A stretch of DNA of 64,000 bases, from contig NZ_CP048263.1 of assembly GCF_019469165.1 (NCBI RefSeq), positions 1,364,001 to 1,428,000 on the forward strand. Reading direction: 5' to 3'. The translations under genes were made by a program, and so were the position numbers. Positions 38,357 to 48,571 of the stretch are shown one piece after another. Under the pieces are notes generated by a model, which did no database searches, had not been told where the DNA came from, and saw only the letters and a program-made list of their open reading frames with translations. Source of the DNA: Gilliamella sp. ESL0443 (GTDB lineage: Bacteria; Pseudomonadota; Gammaproteobacteria; Enterobacterales; Orbaceae). The number at the start of each line of letters is the position of its first letter. Position 1 is the stretch's first letter.

Positions 38357-38857
38357 TTAAATATCGACTCTCGGATCAGGATTATTCAAAACTTCATCAG
38401 TTTGACTCAATCGCCAATTTGATAAACGTAGATAGATCTCTGGGTTATGCAATGCCAGAATTTGTGCAGCTAATAAAGCTGCATTTGCCGCTCCAGCTTT
38501 ACCTATAGCTAATGTTCCAACAGGAATACCTTTAGGCATTTGTACGATAGAATAAAGGCTATCAATACCACTAAGCGCTGCACTTTGAACTGGAACACCT
38601 AACACTGGTACTAGTGTTTTCGCCGCTAACATACCAGGTAAATGCGCAGCCCCACCTGCTCCAGCTATGATCACATCAAAACCTCGTGATTTGGCATTTT
38701 GCGCAAATTCAAACAATTTATCGGGTGTTCGGTGTGCAGAAACAATTTCGACATGATAAGCAATGGTTAAAGTATCTAAGATATCCGCAGCATGTTGCAT
38801 GGTACTCCAATCACTTTTCGATCCCATTACAATGGCAATTTTAGGTTGAGTATGCAT
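38357..38857 (-). CDS. purE: N5-CAIR mutase, catalytic subunit
   Basis: The 166-residue protein has [108 protein letters not shown], near-identical to E. coli PurE. It moves the carboxyl group of N5-CAIR to give CAIR. It is the first gene of purEK. No clear ribosome-binding site is seen, and a PurR-like palindrome overlaps the start codon. Confidence 0.95.
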   Translation of the reverse strand: MHTQPKIAIVMGSKSDWSTMQHAADILDTLTIAYHVEIVSAHRTPDKLFEFAQNAKSRGFDVIIAGAGGAAHLPGMLAAKTLVPVLGVPVQSAALSGIDSLYSIVQMPKGIPVGTLAIGKAGAANAALLAAQILALHNPEIYLRLSNWRLSQTDEVLNNPDPRVDI

Positions 38858-38867
38858 AAACGTTTAT
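38856..38867. promoter_or_regulatory. PurR-like palindrome overlapping the purE start
   Basis: ATAAACGTTTAT is a perfect 12-bp palindrome with the AAACGTTT centre of the PurR operator, but the outer bases differ from the E. coli consensus. Its last bases form the AT of the purE ATG. Confidence 0.45.
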
Positions 38868-39009
38868 AGGAAGATATAAAATATTAAGTGTTCAAAGTAT
38901 ACACTAAAATTAAATGAATGGGCTAGCAAGAAGTAAGGTTGATTATCAATAAGTTAAATTATCAGATTGAGAATATCCGCCAAGATTATGACGGATAATT
39001 ATCTGTATA

Positions 39010-39360
39010 TTACGGACTCACTGCCGCAACAATTTTTATTTCAATTAAATACTCTTTTTTCATTAACCCTGCATGAACGGTACAACGAACAGGCGCTTTT
39101 CCTTTTGCTACCCATTCGTCCCATGCTTTGTTCATGGCAGAGAAATCGTTTTTATTTACTAAAAATAGTGTCGCATCAAGAATGCGAGTTTTATCACTAT
39201 TTGCTCTAGCCAAGATGTGATCTATTTCAGCTAATGCACTTTTAGTTTGTATATAAGCATCATCACTCAAATCAGTTGGTACACTAGTATAGTAAATTAC
39301 ATTGTTATGAATTACGGCTTCCGACCACCTTTCCGCAGGATCTATTCGTGTTATTGTCAT
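39010..39360 (-). CDS. RidA/YjgF-family protein, YoaB type
   Basis: The 116-residue protein aligns closely with E. coli YoaB: MTITRIDPAERWSEAVIHNNVIYYTSVP, ILDATLFLVNKNDFSAMNKAWDEWVAKGKAPVRCTVHAGLM, and EIKIVAAV. The arginine in PVRCTV is the conserved RidA residue that contacts imines or enamines. RidA members deaminate reactive 2-aminoacrylate; the substrate of the YoaB branch is not known. It precedes uvrB's end by 24 bp on the same strand. Confidence 0.88.
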   Translation of the reverse strand: MTITRIDPAERWSEAVIHNNVIYYTSVPTDLSDDAYIQTKSALAEIDHILARANSDKTRILDATLFLVNKNDFSAMNKAWDEWVAKGKAPVRCTVHAGLMKKEYLIEIKIVAAVSP

Positions 39361-39384
39361 TATATTTTCCTTAAAGACTAATTA

Positions 39385-41388
39385 TTAAGATACCTTTATA
39401 AAATCCGAACGCAATTTTTTAATCTCATCACGTAATACACCTGCTTTTTCAAATTCAAGATTCTGAGCAGCTTCGTACATCATGGCTTCAAGTTCTTTAA
39501 CTCTTGCCTGAACTTCTTTTATTGAAACATAATTATACTGACCACCTTGTTCAAAGGCTTGAATTTTAGCCGTTGATTTTTTAGTGCTTAAACCTGCATC
39601 TAAAATATCTTTGATTTCTTTACGCACTGATTTTGGTGTAATACCATGTTCCTGATTGAAATCTTCCTGTTTTTTACGACGCCTTGCAGTTTCATCAATA
39701 GTAAGTTGCATTGCTGGCGTAATTTTATCAGCATATAATATTGCTTTACCATTAACATTTCGAGCTGCGCGTCCCACGGTCTGAATTAATGAGCTTTCTG
39801 AACGTAAAAATCCTTCTCGGTCAGCATCTAAAATTGCGACTAATGATACTTCTGGGATATCTAATCCTTCTCGAAGTAAGTTAATACCAACTAATACATC
39901 AATTTTACCTAAACGCAAGTCGCGAATAATTTCCATTCGTTCAACAGTGTTGATATCAGAATGCAAATATTTAACATTGACATTATGTTCTGATAAATAG
40001 TCTGTCAAATTCTCAGCCATTCGCTTAGTCAATGTGGTCACAAGAACGCGTTCGTCTTGGTTTATGCGTAATTTAATTTCAGACAAAAGATCATCAACTT
40101 GAGTAGCCACAGGCCTAACTTCGATGATTGGATCTAATAATCCTGTAGGTCTTACCACTTGTTCGATGATTTCACCTGCTGATTTTTCAATTTCATATTT
40201 AGCAGGTGTTGCCGAAACATAAATTGTTTGTGGCATGATATTTTCAAATTCTGTAAATTTTAATGGTCTATTATCTAAAGCCGAAGGTAATCGAAAACCG
40301 TATTCAACCAGATTAAGTTTTCGCGATCTATCACCATTATACATTGCACCCAATTGTGGGATTGCTACATGCGATTCATCAATAAACAATAAGCCATCAG
40401 CCGGTAAATAATCAAATAATGTTGCTGGCGGATCGCCTGCATTTCGTCCTGCCAAATAACGAGAATAGTTTTCTATCCCAGAACAATAACCAAGCTCTGT
40501 CATCATCTCAATATCAAATAGTGTGCGTTGAGTTAATCGTTGCTCTTCTAGTAGACGATTATTGTCCAACAATACTCTTTGGCGTTCTTGAAGCTCTTGC
40601 TTAATTTCGACAATTGCGTCATCCATGATATTTCTTGGTGTGACATAGTGTGTTTTTGGATAAATAGTAATACGTGGTACTTCATTAATTGCATTACCTG
40701 TTAATGGATCAAATATGACTATTCTTTCAACTTCATCATCAAAAAGCTCAACACGCACTGCATGTTCATCTGAATCAGCTGGAAATATATCAATTACATC
40801 GCCACGAACACGAAAAGTACCGCGACTAAAGCCAATTTCATTACGTGTATATTGTAATTCTGCTAAGCGCGTTAATACTGCGCGTTGGTCAGTAATCGTC
40901 CCTCTTGCCAAATGTAATATCATTGACATGTAAGTTTCAGGTGCACCTAAACCATAAATAGCCGATACCGAAGCAACGATAACAACATCACGGCGTTCTA
41001 ATAATGATTTGGTTGCCGATAGTCTCATTTGTTCAATGTGCTCGTTAATCGATGCATCTTTCTCAATAAATGTGTCTGTAGACGGAACATAAGATTCTGG
41101 CTGATAATAATCATAATAAGAGACGAAATATTCCACCGCATTATCTGGAAAGAACGCTTTCATTTCACCATATAGTTGAGCAGCCAAAGTCTTATTAGGC
41201 GCTAAAATAATTGTTGGGCGATTATGCTTTGCAATAACATTAGCCATGGTAAAAGTTTTACCAGATCCTGTTACTCCTAATAATGTTTGATGCGCAATTC
41301 CATCATCAAGATTTTGATTTATACGATCAATTGCTACCGGCTGATCACCTGCTGGTTTAAAATCAGAACATAATTTAAATTTTCTCAT
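39385..41388 (-). CDS. uvrB: Excinuclease ABC subunit B
   Basis: The 667-residue helicase-like protein has the Walker A GVTGSGKT (38-45), the beta-hairpin [73 protein letters not shown], and the C-terminal UvrC-binding UVR motif (~630-660). It loads onto DNA damage with UvrA and recruits UvrC for nucleotide excision repair. Two DnaA-box-like sequences lie about 240 bp upstream. No convincing LexA box was found by eye. Confidence 0.97.
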   Translation of the reverse strand: MRKFKLCSDFKPAGDQPVAIDRINQNLDDGIAHQTLLGVTGSGKTFTMANVIAKHNRPTIILAPNKTLAAQLYGEMKAFFPDNAVEYFVSYYDYYQPESYVPSTDTFIEKDASINEHIEQMRLSATKSLLERRDVVIVASVSAIYGLGAPETYMSMILHLARGTITDQRAVLTRLAELQYTRNEIGFSRGTFRVRGDVIDIFPADSDEHAVRVELFDDEVERIVIFDPLTGNAINEVPRITIYPKTHYVTPRNIMDDAIVEIKQELQERQRVLLDNNRLLEEQRLTQRTLFDIEMMTELGYCSGIENYSRYLAGRNAGDPPATLFDYLPADGLLFIDESHVAIPQLGAMYNGDRSRKLNLVEYGFRLPSALDNRPLKFTEFENIMPQTIYVSATPAKYEIEKSAGEIIEQVVRPTGLLDPIIEVRPVATQVDDLLSEIKLRINQDERVLVTTLTKRMAENLTDYLSEHNVNVKYLHSDINTVERMEIIRDLRLGKIDVLVGINLLREGLDIPEVSLVAILDADREGFLRSESSLIQTVGRAARNVNGKAILYADKITPAMQLTIDETARRRKKQEDFNQEHGITPKSVRKEIKDILDAGLSTKKSTAKIQAFEQGGQYNYVSIKEVQARVKELEAMMYEAAQNLEFEKAGVLRDEIKKLRSDFIKVS

Positions 41389-41784
41389 TACATCGCAACC
41401 TAAAATTTCACCTATTAATAAAAATTATCCCCAAAAACACTTGACCTTTAAAAATGTTATATTTTTTGTTCAGTTAAGTTAAAAGTTTGTTAAGACATTA
41501 TTAAAACTATACCTTGATTTATCGTAACGTTATGATTAATAATAATTATTAAAATCATGGCTAAGTTGTAATCAAATTAAATAAAAACCTGATAGACATT
41601 GAAGTTAGCACACTTTTCAATTAACTATTCACAGACTTATCCACAGGCAACGGGGATAACTTGCTAAGTATAATCAATATAGACTTTTTTAAATTTTTAG
41701 CTTAAAAAAACGCCACTAAAAAAAAGTTTTTTTATTGATTATTTCTATTTTTAAGTCTTATTTTAATAGTCTATAACTAATCCA
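41389..41784. other. Gene-free stretch upstream of uvrB
   Basis: About 400 bp of AT-rich DNA between uvrB and the end of modF. It holds the uvrB promoter region and two DnaA-box-like sites at 41625-41645; no gene or RNA was seen. Confidence 0.6.
41625..41645. promoter_or_regulatory. DnaA box pair upstream of uvrB
   Basis: TTATCCACA at 41637-41645 is an exact DnaA box, and CTATTCACA at 41625-41633 differs at one base. They are 12 bp apart, about one helical turn, on the same strand. Confidence 0.55.
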
Positions 41785-43245
41785 TTATTTGATACGCTCA
41801 ATTTTATATTGATAGCCAACAGTATCATTTGGCACAAAAGTTAATCGATGAGTGATGCATTTTGGTGCATCTTCTGCATGATGTGAAACAAACAATAATT
41901 GTGTACGACCTTTACCAATTAAATTATCAATCCAATTTTTTACTAGTTCTCTATTTAGATGATCCAGTCCTTGTAGCGGTTCATCTAAGATAAGTAATGT
42001 TGGATGTTTCACTAAAGCTCTCGCTATCAATACTAATCGCTGTTGTCCCCAAGATAATGATTGAAAGGGTTTATCGGCTAAATCAGTCAAATTTAATAAT
42101 TGTAACCATTGCTTAACTAACTTTGCTTGTTTATCACTAATCGCTTGGTAGACCCCAATTGAATCAAAGTACCCCGATACCAATACATTTTCCACACTCA
42201 AGCTAACTCGATAGTCAAGATGAAAACTACTACTGACATAACCAATATGACGTTTAATATCCCATATTGTTTCGCCAGACCCTCGTTTTCGCCCAAATAG
42301 CGTCAAATCATTACTATAACCCTGAGGATGATCGCCAGTTATTAGACTTAATAATGTCGATTTACCTGCGCCATTTGGACCAATGATCTGCCAATTTTCA
42401 TTCGCTTTTACCAACCAACTAAGTCCATTAATAATTGCCTTTCCATCATATTGAACATGACCATTATTTAATATAATGCGGTCTAATGTATCGGGTAGTT
42501 GAATGGGTGTTTCATCCGGTTCGGGTAAAGTAAAGTTTGATAGCTGTTCTAAATTCGCAAGTTGCTTGATGGCTACGTCATTTAATATGGTGTCTTTGGG
42601 TCCAAATTTCAATAGCTGGCAGTTAGCAAGTATTCCAATATTTTTTACAAATATTGGGATTTCATTAAAACGATTCAACACCATTACAATCGTAATATTT
42701 TTTTCAGCGAGTTGTTTAAGTTTTTCAGCTAGGTTTGCTCGAGATGCAACATCTAAACCATCAAACGGTTCATCTAAAATTAGCAGCTCCGGTCGACTCA
42801 TTAATGTGCGACATATCAATGTTTTGCGTGTTTCACCGGTTGAGAGATATTTAAAGCGACGATCTAACAGATGTTCAATACCAAATTGTCGGGCTAAATG
42901 TTCGCAAAGTTCGGCATCTTGATTAACTTCTTGAATAATTTCTGCTGTAGTTAATCCAGTATCATCTTCGTTGTCACTAAGCATATCGGTATTATTGCGT
43001 TTCCATTCATCATCTATTATTTTTTGAAGTTGCTCAAATGAGATATGCGCTATTGATTTAAATTGATTGATAACTTTACCCGACACTAACGGTTGATTAC
43101 CAGCTAATGCTTTAGCCAATACCGACTTGCCTGAGCCATTTCGACCTACAAAAGCGACAATGTCACCACTATTGATAGTCAATGATTCAATTTTAAAAAC
43201 GTTGAAATCACTTATTTTATATACTGCATTTTCAATTTGTAACAT
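41785..43245 (-). CDS. modF: ModF, double ABC ATPase
   Basis: The 486-residue protein has two ABC ATPase domains. The first has Walker A GRNGSGKSVLAKALAG (~33-48), signature STGETRKT and Walker B LLILDEPFDG. The second has GPNGAGKSTLLSLITGDHPQGY (~290-311), signature LSWGQQRLVLIARAL and LLILDEPLQGLD. E. coli ModF (PhrA) sits next to modE; its role is unclear, although it resembles transport ATPases without a membrane partner. Here it is 15 bp after modE in the same operon. Confidence 0.9.
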   Translation of the reverse strand: MLQIENAVYKISDFNVFKIESLTINSGDIVAFVGRNGSGKSVLAKALAGNQPLVSGKVINQFKSIAHISFEQLQKIIDDEWKRNNTDMLSDNEDDTGLTTAEIIQEVNQDAELCEHLARQFGIEHLLDRRFKYLSTGETRKTLICRTLMSRPELLILDEPFDGLDVASRANLAEKLKQLAEKNITIVMVLNRFNEIPIFVKNIGILANCQLLKFGPKDTILNDVAIKQLANLEQLSNFTLPEPDETPIQLPDTLDRIILNNGHVQYDGKAIINGLSWLVKANENWQIIGPNGAGKSTLLSLITGDHPQGYSNDLTLFGRKRGSGETIWDIKRHIGYVSSSFHLDYRVSLSVENVLVSGYFDSIGVYQAISDKQAKLVKQWLQLLNLTDLADKPFQSLSWGQQRLVLIARALVKHPTLLILDEPLQGLDHLNRELVKNWIDNLIGKGRTQLLFVSHHAEDAPKCITHRLTFVPNDTVGYQYKIERIK

Positions 43246-43260
43246 AAATACCTCAAACTG

Positions 43261-44064
43261 CTAGACTAATGTGGCAACAATGATGTTCTGGGGATGGATG
43301 GATATGGTAGTTTTTTGGCCTTCGGTTAATTTTAGATGATTAATTTCACTGGTTGATTTATTAGCATAAAGCATCATACCGGAAGGTAATGAAAATGAGA
43401 TCTCAGATAATTGACCATCGCTTACTATTTTTTCAACTTTAACTCTCAATTGATTTTCATTTAAATCATTCAATTCAATCAAAGGTGCTTTAATCAATAA
43501 AAGAACAGTTTTATCAATATTCAATTTTAAACGCGCAATACTTTGTTGAGTTATATAAGCTTTTAATTCAGTTTGGTTATCATTTAATTTTACTTTTACA
43601 AACCCAGCTATATTGTTAGTTTCAATGCTCGAAACATTGCCATAGATTTGATTACGGGCGCTAGTCTGTAATGATAATTTAGCGGTTATTTTTAATATAT
43701 CATCAAGAGGAATATTGTCATCATTTAGAATATTAAAAGCATTATATTGGAGTTGAGTTAAGAGATCATAAAGCTGAATAAACCTTACCGCATAAGCGCT
43801 AAGTTTTGTACCTCCGCCATTTTTACCACCCGTTGCTGTTATTAAAAAAGGTTTTGGTGATAACTGATTGATTTCGTTTATCGCATCCCAAGCAGTTTTA
43901 TAGCTAATACCGACTTTCTTAGCCGCTTGGGTTAGTGAGCCAGTTAGTTCTATTGCTTTTAATAAGGCAATTCGTCTGGGATCAGTAAATAATTGCTGAT
44001 TTATGTTTAAAGTTAATAATATTTCTGGTGACAGCATTACTTTATGCCTTAATTGAATAAACAA
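43261..44064 (-). CDS. modE: Molybdate-dependent regulator ModE
   Basis: The 267-residue protein has a winged HTH (RIALLKAIELTGSLTQAAKKVGISYKTAWDAINEINQLSPKPFL, ~32-76), followed by TGGKNGGGTKLSAYAVRFIQLYDLL. Two Mop/TOBE-type domains with SARNQIYGNVSSIE and KTTISIHPQNIIVATL bind molybdate. With molybdate bound, ModE represses the transporter genes. A near-perfect ModE operator lies 140 bp upstream of its start, in front of the divergent modA. Confidence 0.94.
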   Translation of the reverse strand: MFIQLRHKVMLSPEILLTLNINQQLFTDPRRIALLKAIELTGSLTQAAKKVGISYKTAWDAINEINQLSPKPFLITATGGKNGGGTKLSAYAVRFIQLYDLLTQLQYNAFNILNDDNIPLDDILKITAKLSLQTSARNQIYGNVSSIETNNIAGFVKVKLNDNQTELKAYITQQSIARLKLNIDKTVLLLIKAPLIELNDLNENQLRVKVEKIVSDGQLSEISFSLPSGMMLYANKSTSEINHLKLTEGQKTTISIHPQNIIVATLV

Positions 44065-44204
44065 GCTACTTTCAATAAAAAAGTAAATCTATTGTAGACG
44101 TTTTTTTCTTTTCCTTCAAAAAATGTCCTTAGCCATATTCGTAAAGAATAAAAATAGTGTACTGCTTAAAGTTTGATTGTACTTTATTAATAAATTTTGA
44201 TAGC

Positions 44205-44232
44205 ATCGCTATATAGTTCATTATATAACGAA
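44205..44232. promoter_or_regulatory. ModE operator of modABC
   Basis: ATCGCTATATA (44205-44215), a 6-bp spacer, and TATATAACGAA (44222-44232) reproduce the known ModE palindrome almost exactly. It ends 13 bp before the modA ATG, where it would cover the transcription start. Confidence 0.92.
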
Positions 44233-44245
44233 TGTGAGGAATAAA

Positions 44246-44986
44246 ATGCGTAGAATCATTGGTGTATCACTATTTATAGTAACTTTACTCGTCAGTTTAA
44301 CAACATCTGCCACCCAAAAAATTACGGTATTTGCAGCAGCATCACTTACGAATGCAATGCAAGATATTGCAACTACTTACAAAGATGCAGAAATTGTTTT
44401 CTCATTTGCTTCATCTTCTGTATTAGCCAAACAAATTGAACAAGGGGCACCTGCTGATATATTTATGTCTGCTGACCAAAAGTGGATGAATTATCTTATT
44501 GAACACAAAGTTGCAGCAGATAAACAGAATTTGTTAAAAAATGGATTAGTATTGATTGCTCCAAAACAATCTAAATTAGAAAAGGTAGAAATTAATGCAA
44601 ATACTGATTGGCAAGCCATTTTACCAAAAGGAGAAAGGTTAGCTGTTGGTGATCCTGACCATGTACCTGCAGGGCTTTATGCTAAGGAATCTTTAACCAA
44701 TTTAGGCGTATTTGATAAATTATTGCCTCAAATGGCGCCAGCAAGTAATGTCCGTGATGCATTAATGTTAGTTGAGCGTAATGAAGCTGCATTAGGTATT
44801 GTTTACAGTACTGATGCGAAAGTAAGTGATAAAGTGAAAATTATTGGTAGCTTTCCCGCTGAGACATTTACGCCAATTGAATATCCGATCACATTACTTA
44901 AACCTGAAGCAAAAGAATTTTATCAATATTTAAGTTCTGAAACTGCCAAAAAGATTTTCCAAAAATATGGTTTTATAACTGAATAG
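44246..44986 (+). CDS. modA: Molybdate ABC transporter substrate-binding protein
   Basis: From ATG 44246 (GAGGA 5 nt upstream) the product has 246 residues. A GTG at 44234 overlaps that site and is rejected. It has a signal peptide (IIGVSLFIVTLLVSLTTSA), then ITVFAAASLTNAMQDIATTY, FSFASSSVLAKQIEQGAPADIFMSADQKWM, AVGDPDHVPAGLYAKESL and ALGIVYSTDA, all characteristic of ModA. It binds molybdate in the periplasm and delivers it to ModB. First gene of modABC under a ModE operator. Confidence 0.95.
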   Translation: MRRIIGVSLFIVTLLVSLTTSATQKITVFAAASLTNAMQDIATTYKDAEIVFSFASSSVLAKQIEQGAPADIFMSADQKWMNYLIEHKVAADKQNLLKNGLVLIAPKQSKLEKVEINANTDWQAILPKGERLAVGDPDHVPAGLYAKESLTNLGVFDKLLPQMAPASNVRDALMLVERNEAALGIVYSTDAKVSDKVKIIGSFPAETFTPIEYPITLLKPEAKEFYQYLSSETAKKIFQKYGFITE

Positions 44987-44998
44987 AATTTAAACAAG

Positions 44999-45688
44999 AT
45001 GATGTTAACTGAGTATGAATGGCAAACATTGCTGTTAAGCTTGAAAATAGCAGGAGCAGCAATTGTCTTTAGCCTTCCAATAGGTGTGTTGACAGCTTGG
45101 ATTTTAGCAAAATGTCAATTTATCGGTAAATCACTATTTGATAGCATTGTCCATTTGCCTTTAGTGTTACCTCCAGTAGTATTAGGCTATCTTCTACTCT
45201 TAACAATGGGTCGCCATGGCTTTATTGGCGAATGGTTAGATAAATATTTTCATTTAAGCTTTAGCTTCAATTGGCAAGGTGCAGCTTTAGCTTCTGCTGT
45301 GGTTGCGTTCCCGCTTATGGTTCGATCGATTCGATTAGCAATTGAATCGATCGATTCACGTTTAGAAAATGTAGCTCGAACCTTAGGTGCTAAACCATTT
45401 CGAGTCTTTATGACTGTCACGTTACCGTTAGCTTTCCCTGGGATTTTAATGGGAGTCGTGCTCGGTTTTGCTCGTTGCTTGGGTGAATTTGGCGCGACAA
45501 TTACCTTTGTATCAAACATTCAAGGAGAAACACGCACCCTTCCATTAGCAATGTACACCTTATTACAAACCCCAGATGGCGAGTCAGGAGCATTACGACT
45601 TTGTATTGTTTCGATCATTTTATCTTTAGTTGCCTTATTCGTTTCAGAGATGCTAAATCGTTGGCATAAAAAGAAATTAACAGGATAG
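44999..45688 (+). CDS. modB: Molybdate ABC transporter permease
   Basis: The 229-residue inner-membrane protein has five to six segments with LPLVLPPVVLGYLLLLTMGRHGFIG, SAVVAFPLMVRSIRLAIESIDSRLENVARTLGAKPFRVF, and GFARCLGEFGATITFVSNIQGETRTLPLAMYTLLQ. The EAA-type loop (ENVARTLGA) contacts the ATPase. It lies 12 bp after modA and 5 bp before modC. Confidence 0.95.
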   Translation: MMLTEYEWQTLLLSLKIAGAAIVFSLPIGVLTAWILAKCQFIGKSLFDSIVHLPLVLPPVVLGYLLLLTMGRHGFIGEWLDKYFHLSFSFNWQGAALASAVVAFPLMVRSIRLAIESIDSRLENVARTLGAKPFRVFMTVTLPLAFPGILMGVVLGFARCLGEFGATITFVSNIQGETRTLPLAMYTLLQTPDGESGALRLCIVSIILSLVALFVSEMLNRWHKKKLTG

Positions 45689-45693
45689 CGATA

Positions 45694-46374
45694 ATGTTAA
45701 ATATCAATGTAAGCAAAAAACTTGCCTCGTTTGTTTTCGAATTTAAACATGAAATTAACTGCCAAGGTGTGACTGCTATTTTAGGGGTTTCTGGTTCGGG
45801 AAAATCAACACTTATCAACCTTATTAATGGTTTAATCAAACCTGATAATGGTTATATCAATTTAAAACAAGATAGTTTAGTCGATACAGAAAAACATATT
45901 TTTGTCACACCAGAGAAAAGACAAATTGGTACTGTTTTTCAAGATGCGCTACTTTTTCCTCATTATAAAGTAATCAAAAATTTAACTTATGGGGCAAAAT
46001 CGTTAGATACAGAAAAATTTGATGATATTGTCACTGTGCTCAATATTGGCTCACTACTTGATCGTTATCCAGCGATGCTGTCAGGTGGTGAAAAACAGCG
46101 AGTTGCTATTGGTCGAGCTTTATTAACCAACCCCAAATTATTATTGATGGATGAACCTTTATCCGCTTTAGATATGCCTCGTAAAAAGGAGTTATTAAGC
46201 TATATTAATAAACTAGTGAGTGACTTGAACATACCTATTATCTATGTCACTCACAATATTAATGAAGTCAAACGTATTGCTCAGCATGTAGCCGTGTTAG
46301 AACAGGGGAAATTAATAGACTTCGGTACGACAGAACAAATATTACAAAGTAACTATTTGAAAGACTGGCTATAA
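45694..46374 (+). CDS. modC: Molybdate ABC transporter ATPase, short form lacking the Mop domain
   Basis: The 226-residue protein has Walker A GVSGSGKSTLINLINGL (~30-46), a Q-loop in TVFQDALLFPHYKVIKNL, signature LSGGEKQRVAIGRALL, Walker B LLLMDEPLSALD and the H-loop IIYVTHNI. It ends right after the ABC domain ([10 protein letters not shown]). E. coli ModC is about 350 residues and carries a C-terminal Mop/TOBE regulatory domain, missing here. The stop lies within the end of lpxH on the other strand (22-bp overlap). It should still energise ModB. Confidence 0.9.
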   Translation: MLNINVSKKLASFVFEFKHEINCQGVTAILGVSGSGKSTLINLINGLIKPDNGYINLKQDSLVDTEKHIFVTPEKRQIGTVFQDALLFPHYKVIKNLTYGAKSLDTEKFDDIVTVLNIGSLLDRYPAMLSGGEKQRVAIGRALLTNPKLLLMDEPLSALDMPRKKELLSYINKLVSDLNIPIIYVTHNINEVKRIAQHVAVLEQGKLIDFGTTEQILQSNYLKDWL

Positions 46375-47105
46375 AGCTTTAATGTAGTACTATTCTCTTC
46401 TTGTTTTATATATGAAATACCATCATGCCAAGCACCTAATACTATTCTGGTTACTGATTCACCATTAATGGTTAGATGATGGGTTGCAGGTTTATGAGTA
46501 TGGCCATGAACCATTATATTGGCATTATTCTCAATCATCATATCAATCACTGCTTGTGGATTTACATCCATGATCGTTTCTGATTTTATTTGATTATGCT
46601 GACTACTCTCTTTTCGTAATTTCGTCGCAATTTTTAATCGAATAAATAATGGTAAGAATAAAAATAACTTTTGTAGCCACTTTTTATGCATGATTTTTCG
46701 GAATTTTTGGTATTGATGATCATCAATACAAAGCAGGTCGCCATGTAAAAAAACAATATTTTTATCCTGATTGACTAAACAATTAATATCACCTAGTAAG
46801 GTCATATCACATCGTTTAGCATAGTCTTTACCAATCAGAAAATCACGATTACCGTGGACAAAAAACTTTTTAATTTGCTTTGAGGATAACTCATTTAAAG
46901 CATCCGAAATCTGCTTGTGTAGTGTTGAATCAACATCATCCCCCACCCAATAGTCAAACAAATCCCCTAGAATATAGAGTTCACAGCCATTAGGTAATTG
47001 TTTAAGAAATGACAAAAAGCCTGCTGTAATATCAAAATGATGTGCAGCAGGCTCGTTTTCACCGAGGTGAATATCTGCGATAAAAAAGCGAACAGGATTA
47101 TTCAA
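46353..47105 (-). CDS. lpxH: UDP-2,3-diacylglucosamine diphosphatase
   Basis: The 250-residue metallophosphoesterase has [71 protein letters not shown] and [14 protein letters not shown]. It makes lipid X from UDP-diacylglucosamine in lipid A synthesis. Its start overlaps the ppiB stop by 8 bp, indicating coupling, as in E. coli. Confidence 0.95.
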   Translation of the reverse strand: MNNPVRFFIADIHLGENEPAAHHFDITAGFLSFLKQLPNGCELYILGDLFDYWVGDDVDSTLHKQISDALNELSSKQIKKFFVHGNRDFLIGKDYAKRCDMTLLGDINCLVNQDKNIVFLHGDLLCIDDHQYQKFRKIMHKKWLQKLFLFLPLFIRLKIATKLRKESSQHNQIKSETIMDVNPQAVIDMMIENNANIMVHGHTHKPATHHLTINGESVTRIVLGAWHDGISYIKQEENSTTLKLYSQSFK

Positions 47106-47589
47106 CCGTTACACTCTTAATCACGACATCTTCAACTGGCACATCAGAATGCATTCCATTACGGCCAGTTTTAACGGCTTTGATCTTATCGACAACATCC
47201 ATGCCATCCACAACTTCAGCAAATACGCAGTAACCAAAACCATTAATATCAGAAGAACGATAATTTAAATAATCATTATCAACGACATTAATAAAGAATT
47301 GAGCCGTCGCGGAATGAGGATCACTTGTACGTGCCATAGCTAAAGTACCACGACTATTTTTTAGACCATTAGCAGCCTCATTTTTGATTGGAGCCTTGGT
47401 TTTTTTCTGTTTCATACCTGGCTCAAATCCACCACCTTGAATCATAAAATTATTAATCACTCGATGGAATATAGTGTTGTCATAGAAACCTTCTTTACAA
47501 TATTCAACAAAATTTTTGACTGTTTCAGGAGCTTTATCATCAAAAGTATTGATCTTAATATCACCTAAAGAAGTATGAAATATAATCAT
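47098..47589 (-). CDS. ppiB: Cytoplasmic peptidyl-prolyl cis-trans isomerase B (cyclophilin)
   Basis: The 163-residue cyclophilin has [38 protein letters not shown] with the catalytic arginine, [25 protein letters not shown] and [21 protein letters not shown]. It has no signal peptide, so it is the PpiB rather than the PpiA type. lpxH follows with overlap. Confidence 0.94.
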   Translation of the reverse strand: MIIFHTSLGDIKINTFDDKAPETVKNFVEYCKEGFYDNTIFHRVINNFMIQGGGFEPGMKQKKTKAPIKNEAANGLKNSRGTLAMARTSDPHSATAQFFINVVDNDYLNYRSSDINGFGYCVFAEVVDGMDVVDKIKAVKTGRNGMHSDVPVEDVVIKSVTVE

Positions 47590-47656
47590 AAGATGTCCTT
47601 ATTTTCATTTTTTAATTCATAAAAATCATAATACAAATCTGTCTATTATCTTAGAC

Positions 47657-48508
47657 TTACTCGCTAAATCTTTCACATGCCTCTAATGTATTACTCATTA
47701 GCATTGCAACCGTCATTGGCCCTACTCCACCAGGTACAGGTGTGATCCAACCAGCATGTTGGCTAGCGATATCGAATTCTACATCTCCAACAAGTTTGCC
47801 ATCAGGTAAACGGTTAATTCCAACATCAATTACGATAGCACCAGGTTTGATCCATTCTCCCTTAACATAGTTAGGGATTCCAACACCCGCAACAACAATA
47901 TCAGCATTACGAACATGCTTTTCTAAATCAATAGTTCTGCTATGAGTAATCGTTGTGGTACAACCTAATAACAATAATTCTAACGCCATAGGACGTCCAA
48001 CAATGCTTGATGCGCCTACAACTGTTGCGTTTAAGCCAGATAAATTAATGGCGGTTGATTCTAACATTTTAACAACACCATACGGCGTGCATGGGCGTAA
48101 TATCGGATCGCGTTGTAATAAATGGCCAATATTATAAGGATGAAAACCATCAACATCTTTACGAGGATCGATACGCTCTAACACTTTTGTCTTATCAATG
48201 TTATCTGGTAATGGAAGCTGAACTAAGATGCCATGAACATCGGCTCGTTGATTTAATTCATCGATCAACGCTAATAATGCCTCAGTGGTTGAAGATGGAT
48301 AATCATAAGCAAAAGAAGCAAAGCCGACATCGTCACAAGCTTTTTGTTTATTTTTAACATAAATTTTAGAAGCGGGATCAGAACCAACTTGTATAACAGC
48401 TAGTCCTGGAACAGATAAACCTTGTTCAGTCCGTGATTTTACCTTTTTGGCTATTTCGTTACGTATTTGCTGCGCTAACGCTTTACCATCAATTATTTTT
48501 GCAGTCAT
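47657..48508 (-). CDS. folD: Methylenetetrahydrofolate dehydrogenase/cyclohydrolase
   Basis: The 283-residue bifunctional enzyme has [30 protein letters not shown] with the catalytic lysine, [68 protein letters not shown] for NADP binding, and [21 protein letters not shown]. It interconverts methylene-, methenyl- and formyl-tetrahydrofolate. Confidence 0.96.
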   Translation of the reverse strand: MTAKIIDGKALAQQIRNEIAKKVKSRTEQGLSVPGLAVIQVGSDPASKIYVKNKQKACDDVGFASFAYDYPSSTTEALLALIDELNQRADVHGILVQLPLPDNIDKTKVLERIDPRKDVDGFHPYNIGHLLQRDPILRPCTPYGVVKMLESTAINLSGLNATVVGASSIVGRPMALELLLLGCTTTITHSRTIDLEKHVRNADIVVAGVGIPNYVKGEWIKPGAIVIDVGINRLPDGKLVGDVEFDIASQHAGWITPVPGGVGPMTVAMLMSNTLEACERFSE

Positions 48509-48571
48509 AAGCGATTACTTCTTTTACCCAATGAATGGGGTATTCTCGCAAAAGTTTTTATTATTGTCTAT

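Noticed and set aside
41200-41400. LexA box for uvrB
   Set aside because: No CTGT-N8-ACAG pattern was found by eye near the uvrB start.
41389-41784. Replication origin between uvrB and modF
   Set aside because: Only two DnaA boxes, no dnaA, dnaN, gidA or mioC nearby, and the setting is explained by uvrB control.
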